DNA of 64,000 nt from the NCBI GenBank assembly GCA_015179125.1, contig WHVA01000234.1, forward strand, positions 103,110 to 167,109, in the 5' to 3' direction. Each line of letters opens with the position of its first letter. Within the stretch, counting starts at the first letter, position 1. A model generated the notes under the pieces. It did not search any database. It was not told the DNA's origin and saw only the letters and a list, made by a program, of their open reading frames with translations. Below, one piece after another: positions 1 to 11,635 of the stretch. Position numbers and translations under genes: made by a program. The DNA is from Gautieria morchelliformis. Lineage: Eukaryota > Basidiomycota > Agaricomycetes > Gomphales > Gomphaceae.

Positions 1-2095
1 CCCATACCCTCGCTGACTACGTCTATCGACACGACACTCCCCTACTGTACTATCAACTCGAAGTCTCCCAGAAAGACCGAGTCTTTTTCATATTGTATTT
101 TCAACCTATGTGTAATTGATACTTGTCATTCGTTTCAAACGCCAAATGTTATGCACGCGAGGTGGGGCATCAATCCATCATGATGATGGTGACTCTCAGA
201 CAAGCCTTTGAGGGCGAATTGCGTGCCAGCAATTTGATTACCAGACCCTGGAATTGGCAGGTCCTGGCGTGAGGGTGGGCGAGGAGGCCAATGCGAGCGG
301 TCGCAATGAAAAGATTTATTTTGAAAACACTTAGTCATGACACCGGGATATATAGCATAATGCCTAGTCAGCAAGACAACCCATGGAAGAAAGAGAAGCA
401 CACTGTGGCGGCACAGGCAAGGCATGATCAATTACAGGCAGGTTACCGGGGGGGTTACGGCAAAGATTGCAAGATGGATAAACCCCAACCACATCGGAAC
501 TTCAGCCAAACGCTCTACTGGCACTTAGGGGGAACATTACTGGGTTCATGTACCTGCGGGGTAAGCCGTGCCCGGCAACCAGCACAGACGCCACAAGTAC
601 GCCACAAGACTCGATTCTGTGACGCACCCCTCTCGAGGTTACGTGGGATTGTGCTAAGTGCAACATATATGGTGGCGGAAGCAAGTTAACGCTTTCGGCG
701 CCAAGTCTGATGAGAAGTTCAGGAATCATCATATGGATGAAATTAGACATGACTTACGAATCTGAGAATGAATGTCCACTATCTTTATCTCGTCATGCTG
801 TCAAAGTGCTCGATGCTTGAAAGTTAGATATGGTCTGTACTGGTACGGTGAGTAGTTGACCCGCTGAGAAGATGTAACTGGAGGCAAAGTTTCAGAGCTC
901 ACTTGATTCCACGTGCGAAGCCCGGCTGATTGGCTTTTGTCAAAGAAGCGTCATCGTCCGGCCATCAGATCATGGTCAGCAGGTTCGGGTTACTTAGGGA
1001 CCATTGATCAGGCCGTACTGCGCATGTAGTAAGTGCCGTTCGAAGCCTTGGAGAAGCTATATTGTTAAAACCTTGAAGGAGGCCTTCGGAATCGACGGTG
1101 TCGGATGTTACTATTTACTGCAAAGTAATCACACTGGCAAAATCAAAGATTATCGACTGTCTGTAACCTCATGGTGATACGTGGCGACGTAAGAGTCTAG
1201 TAACTCACAAAAGCTTGATACCTCGAATCAGCGAGGCGTCGTCCATCTAGAGTTGACGGACTTGGGTTTTTGAACGATGCCTTAGAAGTGCCATTAATCG
1301 CCTTATGGGCATGCCAGGAAACTGCGAAAGTTAGTGTATCCCGTAGTGTTCATTATCTCTGGGATCAAGAAGAAATGATACTGTTTAGTGACAAGATACG
1401 GATGGGTCTGTTCGAGGACTTGGTCGAATTAGTCTACAACCCCATTAGAACGACTGATCCCGATGCAGCCACGACCCCTTTAAGTATAGATAGGTGGAAG
1501 TTGGTTGCATCATGGGAGAAGTTTAACGCTGGGTTTGGAAAACGGGATGGTGAACGAGGGAGCGAGCGGTCGGAATAGGTCGGATATGTCACACCGGCGT
1601 TTAAGAGCAAGTCGCCTGTGTTGAGGGTATGTCCTGTCTTTGAAAGTGGCTGAGGGTCATAGTTAGAATAGCCTAGGGTCATGATATAAAAATTCGAAGA
1701 GAACTACAACATGGACCGAAATGAATACCGGAACAGGTCGTTGAAATGGCAGTCAAGGAACACACCGTATGTAGAGACTCAGTGTAAAGCCATCGCATGC
1801 TTTGTAGTCCAGTTCTTACGAGTGACTTGGAGCATGCCAGAGGGAACCCCATGACTTATCCTATCGAGTTTCTGACTCTGGATTCTGTCGTACATATCTC
1901 CAAAGCAACAGTCCGGGCAGCAGCGGGTCAGCATCATGCATGTCACGGCAAGGTGCAAGCGCCGATTGCCGCGGCAGACTCCGCTGGTGAAGACCTCTGG
2001 CCTATCCATCTATCAACTACTGCTTTACCCACCGGACATTGCTATCAGCACGCTCTATCCAGGAAGTGATAGCATCATCTTAGCCTTCGTTCACG
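1..2095. other. Upstream region, no supported gene
   Basis: Open frames here are short, overlap on both strands and show no recognisable domain or consistent exon chain. The longest plausible one is a 102-codon plus-strand frame at 1270-1578, which lacks a signal peptide or known motif. The last few hundred bases presumably hold the promoter and 5' UTR of the RasGAP gene. A distal exon of an upstream gene cannot be excluded. Confidence 0.4.
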
Positions 2096-4987
2096 ATGTC
2101 GTACAATGAGCCTGGGTCGCCTGGGAGCCTCAGGCGACTTACGAACAGGAATACGAACAGACACAGCGTCACCGCTTTGTTTAGCATGGCTGCAGAGCAG
2201 GATGTTGAAGTGGGCGACGATCTAGCTAGAGGTAAGTTCTCCCAATGCGATCTTGAAGGGATCCTCTGTGAATCACCACATTCAAGCGCAAAAACGGTTG
2301 CGGGACCTCAAGAGCAAAATCTCGGCGCACTCAAAGAAGAATTTTGTCTTGGACCGTGACGTACGCTACTTGGATTCGAGAATCGCTCTGCTGATTCAAA
2401 ATCGTATGGCTCTGGATGAGGTGGGTTCAGATATTCTTGTGCCTGGGCGCGGCTGATGTGACATGGGCGGCATGTGCAGCAACACCAAGTAGAGCAACAC
2501 CTCGAAGAGGTTGAGCCCACTGAGGGCAATTATCCCGATGAACGCAGAATGGCAGTACGTAATTGGGCATAACCTCTCTTGCCAAATCATTCTTGTTCAT
2601 TCACTTTCTCCAGCAATATGCCAATTTATTCTTCCTGCTTCAGTCCGAGCCCCGACATATTGCCTCCCTATGCCGCCTGGTTTCGTTATCAGAAATCGAT
2701 ACCTTACTCCAGACTGTTATGTTCACACTGTACGGCAACCAGTATGAAAGCCGTGAGGAGCATTTGCTTCTCACCATGTTTCAAGTATGTTGTTTTTCGT
2801 GAGGCGTGCCTGTGACTTTCTGATGAACTTATTTATAGTCTGTGCTATCCGCACAATTCGAGACTGCGACCGAGTTCGGGTCCCTTTTGCGTGCCAATAC
2901 CCCCGTGTCACGAATGATGACCACTTATACCCGGCGCGGGCCCGGTCAGAGCTATCTTAAGAGCGTTTTGGCTGAGCGAATCAATTCACTCATCGAACAC
3001 AAGGATCTTAATCTCGAAATTAACCCTCTTAAGGTGTGTAACTACGCTGTTGATTGACGCCCACTCATTCTTCACAGGTTTATGAGCAAATGATAAATCA
3101 AATAGAGGAAGAGACTGGCGCATTACCACCTAACCTACCGCGAGGGGTTCCGCCCGAAGAAGCTGCCGCGAACAGCGACGTGCAAGCTATCATTGCCCCA
3201 CGACTGACCATGCTCATGGAGATCGCAAACAGCTTCTTGGCCACAATAATTGACAACATGGAAATAGTGCCGTATGGAATCAGGTGGATATGTAAACAGA
3301 TCAGGAGTTTGACAAGGGTGAGCTGATTCGTCCATTCGCACGAGTATTTAGACGCTAATGTCAACGTAGCGTAAATATCCAGAAGCCACCGATTATGCGA
3401 TCTGCTCTCTGATCGGTGGCTTTTTCTTTCTGCGATTTATTAACCCAGCCATCGTCACTCCTCAGGCCTATATGCTAGTTCAAGATGCACCGGCCAAACA
3501 CCCACGACGGACATTGACATTGGTACGTCTCTACATAATGGTGTGGATCTTCGGCACGATGTAATACTCGTCCAGATTGCAAAGATGCTCCAAAATTTGG
3601 CAAATAAGCCATCGTACGCAAAAGAGCTCTACATGATTACTCTGAATCCGTTTGTGGAGAATAACAAGGCGCGGATCAACCAATTTTTGAACAACTTATG
3701 CGAGATCGGTGATTTCTTTGATACGCTTGAGGCATGGCTCTTACTATTCATTGGTCGAGTCTTTAATGACATTCGTTATGCAGATGGATCAATATATGGC
3801 ACTCTCGAAGAAGGACTTGCAGATAAATATCACATTAAACGAGCTGTACAATACTCATTCCCTACTTTTGCAACACATCGAGGTGCTAGTACGTATATGT
3901 CAACCGCCGTCTTTCCATCTTCTCACATCGCCCCAGTCTCCTAACGATAAGCACCACCTCCGTATCTTGATGGACGAGCTCGGCTCGGCGCCACCTCAAG
4001 TTCCACGCAAAGAAAACCGCACAATTGAGCTGCCCTTGTACAGCCGCTGGGAGACGCCAATCCAGGATATATCGACCGCTTTGATGGACAGCGTAACTCA
4101 AAACGATTTGCTGTATATGGAGACCAAGTCGATTTTTGTGCAACTCATACGGTCTATTCCTAACGCCGCCGACACACGGCCGATCAACCTACCCTTGATC
4201 GCAGAGCGGGCAGCAACCACCAAGGATGCCACGCTCGTGCGTAAAGGGATCAAGGTCCAAGAGATGCTGCGAGTGCTGGAGGAACTGGCCGTTGTTGACC
4301 GTTCGGATGATTACCGGCTTATGCAAGATGAGGTTGCAGCGGAACTTGCGCATCTGGGGAGCCTGAGGGAGAAAGTGCAGCAAGAAAGCAAGAGTCTTGA
4401 GGCAGTTTACAAGACCATCGGCGATCACAACAACTATTTGAAGGGCCAGTTGGAGCAATACAAGGCCTATTTGCAGAATGTACGCTTGACTGCGAGTAAG
4501 GACAAGGGGACTTCGACAGGTGTGGGCGTGGTCACAGTAGGGGGGAAGGAGAAGAAACCGATTAAAAGCGCGGTGCTCGGTCCATACCGATTCACCCATG
4601 CGCAATTGGAGAAGGAAGGCATTATTGTTGAGAGCAATGTTCCCGAGAACAGGTGCGTACTGTGGTACGGTGCGTGCGGATGCGACTAATCGTGGCCATA
4701 GGAGGCCCAACATTTACTTCAACATCACATCGCCCACACCGGGAACGTTCATTATTGCGCTACATTACAAAGGGCGGGAGAAAGCCATTCTTGAGATGGA
4801 TCTTAAGATTGACGATCTGCTAGAAAAGGTACGTATCTCCATTATCCGGTTGCAGTATTTTACTCAGCCCCGTCGTCCTACGCAGCAAAAAGACAATAAG
4901 CACCTGTTGGACCTGGAATATGTGCAGCTCAACGTGCCCAAGGTGCTGGGCCTACTTAATAAGGTGTTTGCAAAGCGCAAAGCATGA
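2096..4987 (+). CDS. gap1: Ras GTPase-activating protein, Gap1/Sar1 (IQGAP-related) type
   Basis: This protein should stimulate GTP hydrolysis on Ras at the plasma membrane. Twelve exons give a 769-residue protein: 2096-2231, 2287-2420, 2480-2554, 2614-2784, 2839-3033, 3078-3317, 3370-3522, 3576-3731, 3784-3888, 3937-4652, 4702-4828, 4886-4987. All phases agree, and the length is close to fission yeast Gap1. The RasGAP domain spans about residues 110-400. The putative arginine finger is R190 in [12 protein letters not shown], and the family signature FLRFINPA is at 337-344. The C-terminal third (about 560-769) matches the RasGAP_C region shared with IQGAP, with a coiled-coil-like stretch before it. 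No calponin-homology or IQ segment precedes the GAP domain, so it is Gap1-like rather than a full IQGAP. The start ATG gives a short Ser/Arg/Asn-rich leader. One intron (3732-3783) appears to use a GC donor. The gene looks intact. Confidence 0.93.
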
Positions 4988-5448
4988 GAGGATCCCTATC
5001 ATTTATCACTATTACCCCGGATGCCTGGAACCGACGGACGGACGCTCGAGGCCTCTCCGATGTACGGCTCGCCTGTTTGTGGTAGATTACATTTCTACTA
5101 TCTGTTCCCCTCCCTATTCCTTACCCTCGCCCCGTTTGGTGTACGATTTTGTGTCGAGCGACTTATTGTTTCATTACCAGACGATACCCACTGGTCTGTG
5201 ACCCATGTACTTCGACTTCTCCCTTACTTATATGAGAGTGTGTTGGGCTCCTCCGAACAATGATTGTATAACTAGACGCTTGAGGCCCTTGTAAGTTACG
5301 CTTTACGGTTTGTAATGGGCCGGCGGCCAATGGCAATAGCCTTGTCCCTGGCACTTCAACTGCCCGCAGTCGAGCAACAATCATTTGTTCTAGTCGCTCC
5401 TTCTTTTCACACAGTTTTGGTGGGTTTCTGCAGCTGTGTGTTTCGACC
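4988..5448. other. Intergenic region between RasGAP and protease genes
   Basis: This 461-bp stretch lies between two genes on the same strand and should contain the RasGAP 3' end and the protease promoter. It is pyrimidine-rich around 5100-5130. No conserved coding frame or RNA gene was seen. Confidence 0.5.
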
Positions 5449-8001
5449 ATGGTGGTCGCACTGGGGTTGCTGCTACTGTCCGTCTTCAACGACCTGACAG
5501 CGGCCGCTGAGGTGCGGCGACCACTGGTGCCTTCGCGACGTGTAGTCAGGACGTCAAGTATACCCGTAGCAGAGGTCGTACACAGCGTAGACGTCTTGCT
5601 CCAGGACCTGCACACCCGCGCAAATGAGGCACGGGGTATAGCAGACATCGAGAATGTTGTCTATACCCAAGCGTGAGTATATATGCTCCAGTCGTACGCG
5701 TTATTCATAAGGCTCGAAGCTCGTACAATGTCCTAATACATGTAGGCGACATTCCTTTCGAGGTGGCGCTGGACACAGGGTGAGCTCCTCGTGTCTTCTG
5801 GCAAGGCATGGCAGGCTCTTTGTTGATAGTATTGTCAGGTCTTCGGATTTCTGGCTGGTCTCCGACGCCTGTCAAACCAGTCAATGCAGGGGCACCCCTG
5901 CCTACCCACTCAAAAAATACGCTAGCCCAACTTTTACAACCGTTAATGACAACCAGACCGCCTTCAATATTTCCTTCGCTGATACGACGGGTAGGCAAAC
6001 CACGGTTGTGCTGAGCGCGATTCCTTATAAGAGTTGTAGGTGCTTCTGGCTTCGTCGCTCGAGAAACCGTGCAGGTCGGTTCCATGCAGAGTGTGGGGCA
6101 GGCATTAGGCGAGACGAGCACTAGAACCTAGAGACGTCGCCCTTGTTGATCCATGTATGCGATGCAGGCCTTGTTACGTCTTCCAACGTTACACTAGGCC
6201 AAAGTGTTAGCGGTGTCTTAGGTCTGGGTTTCGCCAGGCTTTCGCGGATCGCCGCGTCGGTACCCAGTGGTAAGGACTTCTCGAATAAAAACTACACCAC
6301 AAACTGCTCACACCTCATACCAACCCGTTAGCGCCCCCTTTCCTCAGCGCCTTGGCCGAACTAGGTGTTCTAGCCTACCCTATTTTCGGGCTGAGCTTGA
6401 CACGGGGCATAAGTGGTACTTTGAGCATGGGTGCGTACGTTCAACTGCAGTGTCGTCATTGTCTCAATGTACAGCAGGCGCGATTGACAAGTCAATCGTC
6501 TCCGACGCCTCGCTGATTTCATGGCACGATGTCGTCCCCTTCGCACCGTTTCCCGATGAGAATGCGACAGCGACATCATTATACCTGCAGTGGGCGATAC
6601 CCTTGGATAACGTTACTGTGCGTGTTTATTGTTACGAAGCGCTGACCGAGTTTAATTCGTGCGGCAGGCCAATGGTACTGCTATTGAATTGCATCCGACC
6701 TATCCAAACATTACGGGAGCTTCACCCCTCGCTTTATTCGACATGTATGTCGCCCATGGCTCCGTCACGACGTTTTCTGACCTACAGCAGTGGTAATAAT
6801 GGCATCTATGGCCCCTTCCAAGATGTTAGCCGTTCTCCCTCGTGGCAACGTTCATAGCTGACGTCCATGGTTTTACCAAAGGTAGCGGCCATGTTCCTAG
6901 CATTGGGCACAATTCGACAAGTTTCGGGTGTGTTACAGTTCTCATATCTACAATCACGGGTCTCATTCTTGTTACCTTTAGCCGGAGCATGGGCTCTTCC
7001 TTGCAATACCAAATCTACCATGACGTTTAGCTTTGCGTACGTTGTCTTGCTGTGACCCAATTCGTTTTAGCTACTAACCGCCTTCAACTCAGCGGCACGA
7101 ATGTCACGTTGCAGCCTCAGGACTATCTTATTGGACCCACACGGGGTGATCCTACCTTGTGTCTCTCCTGGCCAATGGCCTTGCCCCCCAGTTCTGACGG
7201 ACTGGACTGGCATCTGGGTACGCCCACCATATTCTCTCAGTCTCCATTCCCAAACATGATGGAATGCACGTTCCAGGCACCCCCTTCTTCAGGGCCGTGT
7301 ATACCGTCTTCAGGTTCGCAATAAAAATCTGACTCATCCCCAGCACGATGTCCTCATGCACATCTTTATCCAGCTTCGGGATCTCAGGCCACGAGCCACC
7401 TCTAATCGGTCTTTATCCTCTATTTAACACCACATTGCTCACAGATACCCCCGAATCGCTCGCCTCCTTGTTCTCCTCGCTCTCCGCGACAGTCGCCACC
7501 ACGGTGCCCCCCGTCCTCCTGCCCACACCGTCGTTCTCGACACCCCCCTATGCGTTCGACACCACACAAACGCCTTTACCTACCCGTGGACAAATATCGC
7601 CCTCGCAGTCCGATCTCGGGGCCGCGACGTACTCTCCGCTGTTCAGCCAGGCCGGGGGCGCATCAGGGACGGGGCTCGCCACGCTGGTCATGCCGGCGAC
7701 TCAGAGCGTGAACGCAAACGAGAGTGCCACGCCCGCCCAGACCCTGCTAGCACTAGATGCCCCCACGACCCTTGCGACGCTTGTCACAACAGACAGCGCA
7801 GGGTTGGTGCACACGACGACGTCTACAGCATCCACTATTCCGACGGCGTTCCTGGGAAAGCCGGGAGGGTTGTCGAGTGGTGCGACACCGCGGACGGGGC
7901 GGGTAAAAGACTTGTGGGGGGCGTGGGGCGTGAGCCATGGGGGATGGACTCTGTGTTTATGTGGCGTGATGGGTATGGGACTTTGGAATGGGTTTGGATA
8001 G
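5449..8001 (+). CDS. Secreted/cell-surface aspartic protease (peptidase family A1)
   Basis: This is a pepsin-like endopeptidase. The first exon (5449-5672) opens with the hydrophobic signal sequence MVVALGLLLLSVF, followed by a propeptide. Exon 2 (5720-5779) and exon 3 (5839-5990) join to give the first catalytic motif, LDTGSSDFWLVSD. Further exons at 6040-6108, 6168-6269 (SGVLGLGF), 6332-6430 (YPIFGLSLTRGISGTLSMG), 6478-6617, 6668-6744 (to FD) and from 6788 (NGIYGPFQDV) follow family order. Later pieces encode GAWALPCNTKSTMTFSF (about 6980-7035), QLSGTNVTLQPQDYLIGP (about 7080-7216) and TPFFRAVYTVF (about 7279-7312). The last exon (from about 7343) is a Ser/Thr/Pro-rich stalk ending in a hydrophobic, glycine-rich tail, as in membrane- or GPI-anchored fungal aspartic proteases. 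Two places do not splice cleanly: 6109-6167 needs a GC donor, and after QDVSR (about 6826) the frame shifts or an exon was missed. The gene may therefore be mutated. Confidence 0.8.
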
Positions 8002-8372
8002 TATTTAAATGGACTACTGTGTATATGAAATTATTTCAGATTTGACCTCTGAGATATTGGTGTCTGAACAATATGCGCGGATATCATCAGCCACAACGTG
8101 CCCCAATCCTACAGTCTAGTGCCTTCTCCATGTCATGGAGATGGAAGCCGAGCCTTAGACGTTAGACGCAACAACACCAGTGAGCCGCGGCCCGCGCCAC
8201 GCCACCGGACACTTGAAGCGACGTGTCCTACCGATATACCATTCATAGACCTCTGCTCGAAACGCTCCTTGTCCACCCAGCACGCCCGCCCTGCTTCACC
8301 TCTAATATCTCCCCCCACAAAATCATACCCGTGGCAAAGTTGAAAACATAGTCAACACCGTAATCTTGTTCC
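8002..8372. promoter_or_regulatory. Probable promoter region of the ER DnaJ gene
   Basis: This 371-bp gap separates the protease stop from the DnaJ start. It holds short frames on both strands but nothing domain-like. A weak inverted repeat, GACAC (8208-8212) and GTGTC (8223-8227), lies inside a GC-rich patch. An unfolded-protein-response site would be expected upstream of an ER Hsp40, but the match is too short to claim. Confidence 0.3.
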
Positions 8373-10413
8373 ATGGCTCACGCCCTCATGGTCCTCCGTC
8401 TTATTCTCGTGCTTTGCGCCCTCTGCGCCTGCGTCTCTGCTACTGATTTTTATAAAGTATTGGATGGTGCGTCTATTCCGTATACCTCCTTTTTTTCATC
8501 AATCGTATTCATGCGCCGTGTCCTCCCCCAAGTCGACCGCGCCGCATCCGACGCAACGATTAAAAAGGCATACCGTCGGCTGAGCCGCAAATACCACCCG
8601 GACAAGAATAAAGACCCAGGGGCTGAGGACAAGTTTGTGGAGGTTGCGAGAGGTGAGTGTGGGGGCTGGGCTGTCGCAAGTTTCGGGAACCATGCTACAG
8701 CATGGCTTATATGCCTACCTTCCTCATCGCTCGCATGCTTACATTCCGACCCTTTCAGCATACGAAGTCCTATCAGACCCCCAGGTGTGCCTATGATCAT
8801 CTCTACTATTCCTTAACTCAACCTGACCACCGTATTTCTTTTTTTTGGACAGAAACGTGGCGTTTATGATCGACATGGGGAGGTACGTGTTGCAATTCGC
8901 CGTTGCCAATGTTTTTTGCGCTCCCCTTACTTCAGTTTCCCTCCCACTTATCGTTTTATACTTTCCCGGACGCGAGCTGACAAATATTACCCTTCCCCTC
9001 ATCCAGGAAGGCCTGAGACAGCACGAAGGCGGCCAGCACGCCAACCCTTTCGACATGTTTTCGTCCTTCTTCGGTGGCGGTGGCCGTGAGTCCGATTCCT
9101 TGTTAATTTTATTGTTCTGCACGCTCAATATGATACTTTGTCGTATAATACTCCTCATACTCATGTGCCACATCATTCGTGACACTTGTGGTCCCGTGAC
9201 ATTGCAGCCCAACAACAGGAAGCCCGCCGCGGGCCCACCACGACAAGTGACTTTGAAGTGAGCCTCGAGGATATGTACAAGGGTGCGGAGATCGACGTAG
9301 GTTCCATGTATCGTCTGTGCGTGATTTCTGCTCCTGACGATTATGCTTTCGATGCCATTCCGATCCTGCCTTCGGCTTTCATCTCCATTTCTCGCGGTCC
9401 TGCGACTCGGTATCCAGTTCATGATCAACAAAAAGATCCTCTGCGACCACTGCCGCGGCTCCGGAGCCGCGTCCGACTCGCACATCCAGACGTGTCCCAC
9501 GTGCCAGGGTACGGGAGTACAGACGACGCGACAGCAGATGTTCCCAGGAATGGTAGTACAGAGCCAGACAACGTGAGCGCCCTTAACCCCCCCGCCATCG
9601 AGCGTATTTAACAAAAAAACCCGTCCGCCGCCCTGATTCTGATTCACGTTCCCAGATGCACGGGGTGCGGCGGGAAGGGCAAGATCATCACGGAGCAGTG
9701 CCCGCACTGCTCTGGACAGAAGGTTGTTCCGCACACGCAGCACTATACGCTGAACGTCCCCGTGGGCGTTGCCGAGGGCAGCGAGTTCGTGTTCGAGGGC
9801 GAGGGCGACGAGAGCCCGGACTGGGAGGCAGGCGACGTCGTTATACGCGTCCGGGGCGGGAAGAAGAAGGGCGGGTGGCGGCGGAAGGAGACGAGCTTAT
9901 ACTGGACGGAGAGCATTGGGGTGGAGGAGGTGCGTAGAGCGACGTTCGGTTCGTTGGGGCTGTGGGTTGCTGATATTGCGTCACTGGGGTCGTAGGCGCT
10001 CCTGGGCTTTGAGCGAAACCTGACGCATCTGGACGGGCATGTCGTGCAGCTGAAGCGGGAGGCCGTGACACAGCCAGGTGAGCGGATACGCGACGACGTT
10101 GTTGCCACGTTCCACCTCCATTCTCTATTCCACACGCGGTTTGTGGACTTGCAGGACAGGCGCTGATGTCTATCTTCCCAGGATATGTGCAGACTGTGAA
10201 GGGCGAAGGCATGCCCGTCTATGAGGGTTCGGGACATGGAGACCTGTATGTGGAGTACAGCGTTGTGCTCCCATCGCAGCTATCGCCTGAGCTTCGAAAG
10301 AGTACGTGTGCAGACATTCATATGTATATCCCGTCTGACTACACTTCTTTGTACTTACAGAGCTGGAAGAAGCCTTCAAAGGGCGTCGGAGAAGTGGGAA
10401 AGACGAATTGTAG
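8373..10413 (+). CDS. SCJ1: ER-lumenal DnaJ/Hsp40 co-chaperone (Scj1/ERdj3 type)
   Basis: This is a J-domain partner of the ER Hsp70 (Kar2/BiP), acting in folding and quality control in the ER lumen. Eleven exons give 373 residues with consistent phases: 8373-8466, 8533-8652, 8759-8784, 8853-8882, 9007-9085, 9208-9296, 9418-9572, 9656-9929, 9996-10077, 10182-10301, 10361-10413. An N-terminal signal peptide ends near CACVSA. The J domain carries the catalytic HPD in KYHPDKN, then a Gly/Phe segment ([11 protein letters not shown]). Four zinc-binding repeats follow: [24 protein letters not shown] and CPHCSGQK. Next come the C-terminal substrate-binding domains and a final KDEL ER-retention signal. 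Signal peptide plus KDEL distinguishes it from cytosolic Ydj1 and mitochondrial Mdj1. No break is visible. Confidence 0.95.
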
Positions 10414-10567
10414 TATTTATCAATTACATAATAGATGTATTGGCGGAAGAGCGAAACGGAATCCAATAGAGCGTTGCTCAAGATAAACTTTTCAACTGAA
10501 TTAATCTCCGTTGAAGCGGATTGATTGTGCCTAACCGTAAACGCCGGATTAACAAGATCTAGTATAG

Positions 10568-11018
10568 TACGAGCGCCCGGGCAAATTTATATAAGACCGC
10601 GCGCCGCGCATTCCCTTTTTCTCTGGACCTTCGCTCATGTTGGATCCCCCTTCGACGTGACGACGGAAATTTTCCGTCGTGGTGTTGTCGTAGTGGACTG
10701 GCAGCCGTGCTTGGCGTATGTTGGCCATCTTTGTTCATATATCGGCTCTTATTCACTGACTACACACCCGCAGTTCTGGCCGCGCAACGTATACTGTGTT
10801 TATCAATTTCGACAGTAGCACTATGTGATGTGTCGAACACAACTCTGCGGTGTGCGGAGATACTGGCGTCCAGCGGCTGCGAGCGTCGTGTGCTCGTGCC
10901 GTGCATGCGTGTTGTCACTGGCCTTGAAGTCTACGTGTGAAGAGACAGCTTGTGGTATGGCAACGTTGACACTAAGTATGCAGGTGGCATGACGAACCAC
11001 TTTCAAGGAACCCGGCTA
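10568..11018 (+). repeat. Repeat R, left segment (copy 1)
   Basis: This stretch is repeated, with small differences, at about 54,650-55,085. Both copies share a TATA-like box followed by the GC-rich string gaccgcgcgccgcgcat, then gttggatcccccttcgacgt, the cgcaacgtatactgtgttta segment and the gaaccacttt block. Each copy leads directly into a tandem satellite. The short frames inside are not conserved between the copies, so no gene is called. It may be the promoter or leader of an unrecognised retroelement. Confidence 0.7.
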
Positions 11019-11635
11019 GGTATCGACCGATACCTGCGTATTCCGACCAGGTGTCCACCGATACCTGCATATCCCGATCAGGTGTCCACCGATACCTGTG
11101 TATTCCGACCAGGTATTCACTCATACCTGCGTATTCCGACCAGGTATCCACCCGTACCTGCGTACTCCGACGCAGGTGTCCACCGACACCTGCGTATTCC
11201 GACCAGGTATCCACCCATACCTGCGTATTCCGACCAGGTGTCCAACGACACCTGCGTATTCTGACCAGGCGTCCACCGATACCTGTGTATTCCGACCAGG
11301 TATTCACTCATACCTGCGTATTCCGACCAGGCGTCCACCCGTACCTGCGTACTCCGACCAGGTGTCCACCGACACCTGCGTACTCCGACCAGGTATCCAA
11401 CGATACCTGCGTATTCCGACCAGGCATCCACCCATACGTGCGTACTCCGACCAGGTATCGACCGATACCTGCGTATTCCGACCAGGCGTCCACCGATACC
11501 TGCGTACTCCGAGCAGGTATCAACCGATACCTGCGTATTCCGACCAGGTATCGACCCATACCTGCGTATTCCGACCAGGTATCAACCCATACCTGCGTAT
11601 TCCGACCAGGTGTCCACCGATACCTGCGTATATTC
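11019..11635. repeat. 31-bp satellite, about 20 units
   Basis: Tandem units of 31 bp start with GGTATC or GGTGTC and contain tacctgcgtattccgacca. One unit has a one-base insertion (the gacgcagg variant near 11,170). Many units contain a hairpin, for example GGTATCG-AC-CGATACC and GGTGTC-CACC-GACACC, in which the two arms change together. Because 31 is not a multiple of three and no unit carries stop codons, long frames stay open on both strands; these are not treated as genes. Confidence 0.95.

Noticed and set aside
1270..1578. 102-codon plus-strand frame upstream of the RasGAP gene
   Set aside because: No motif, no supporting exon structure and no repeat relation; kept only as a mention.
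8208..8227. GACAC...GTGTC pair as an unfolded-protein-response element for the ER DnaJ gene
   Set aside because: Five-base arms are expected by chance and the match to known elements is poor.
8739..9743. 334-codon minus-strand frame across the DnaJ gene
   Set aside because: It is antisense to a well-supported multi-exon gene and has no domain.
10568..11018. Repeat R left segment as an LTR
   Set aside because: It has a TATA-like box, but no TG...CA ends, target duplication or adjacent retroelement genes could be defined.
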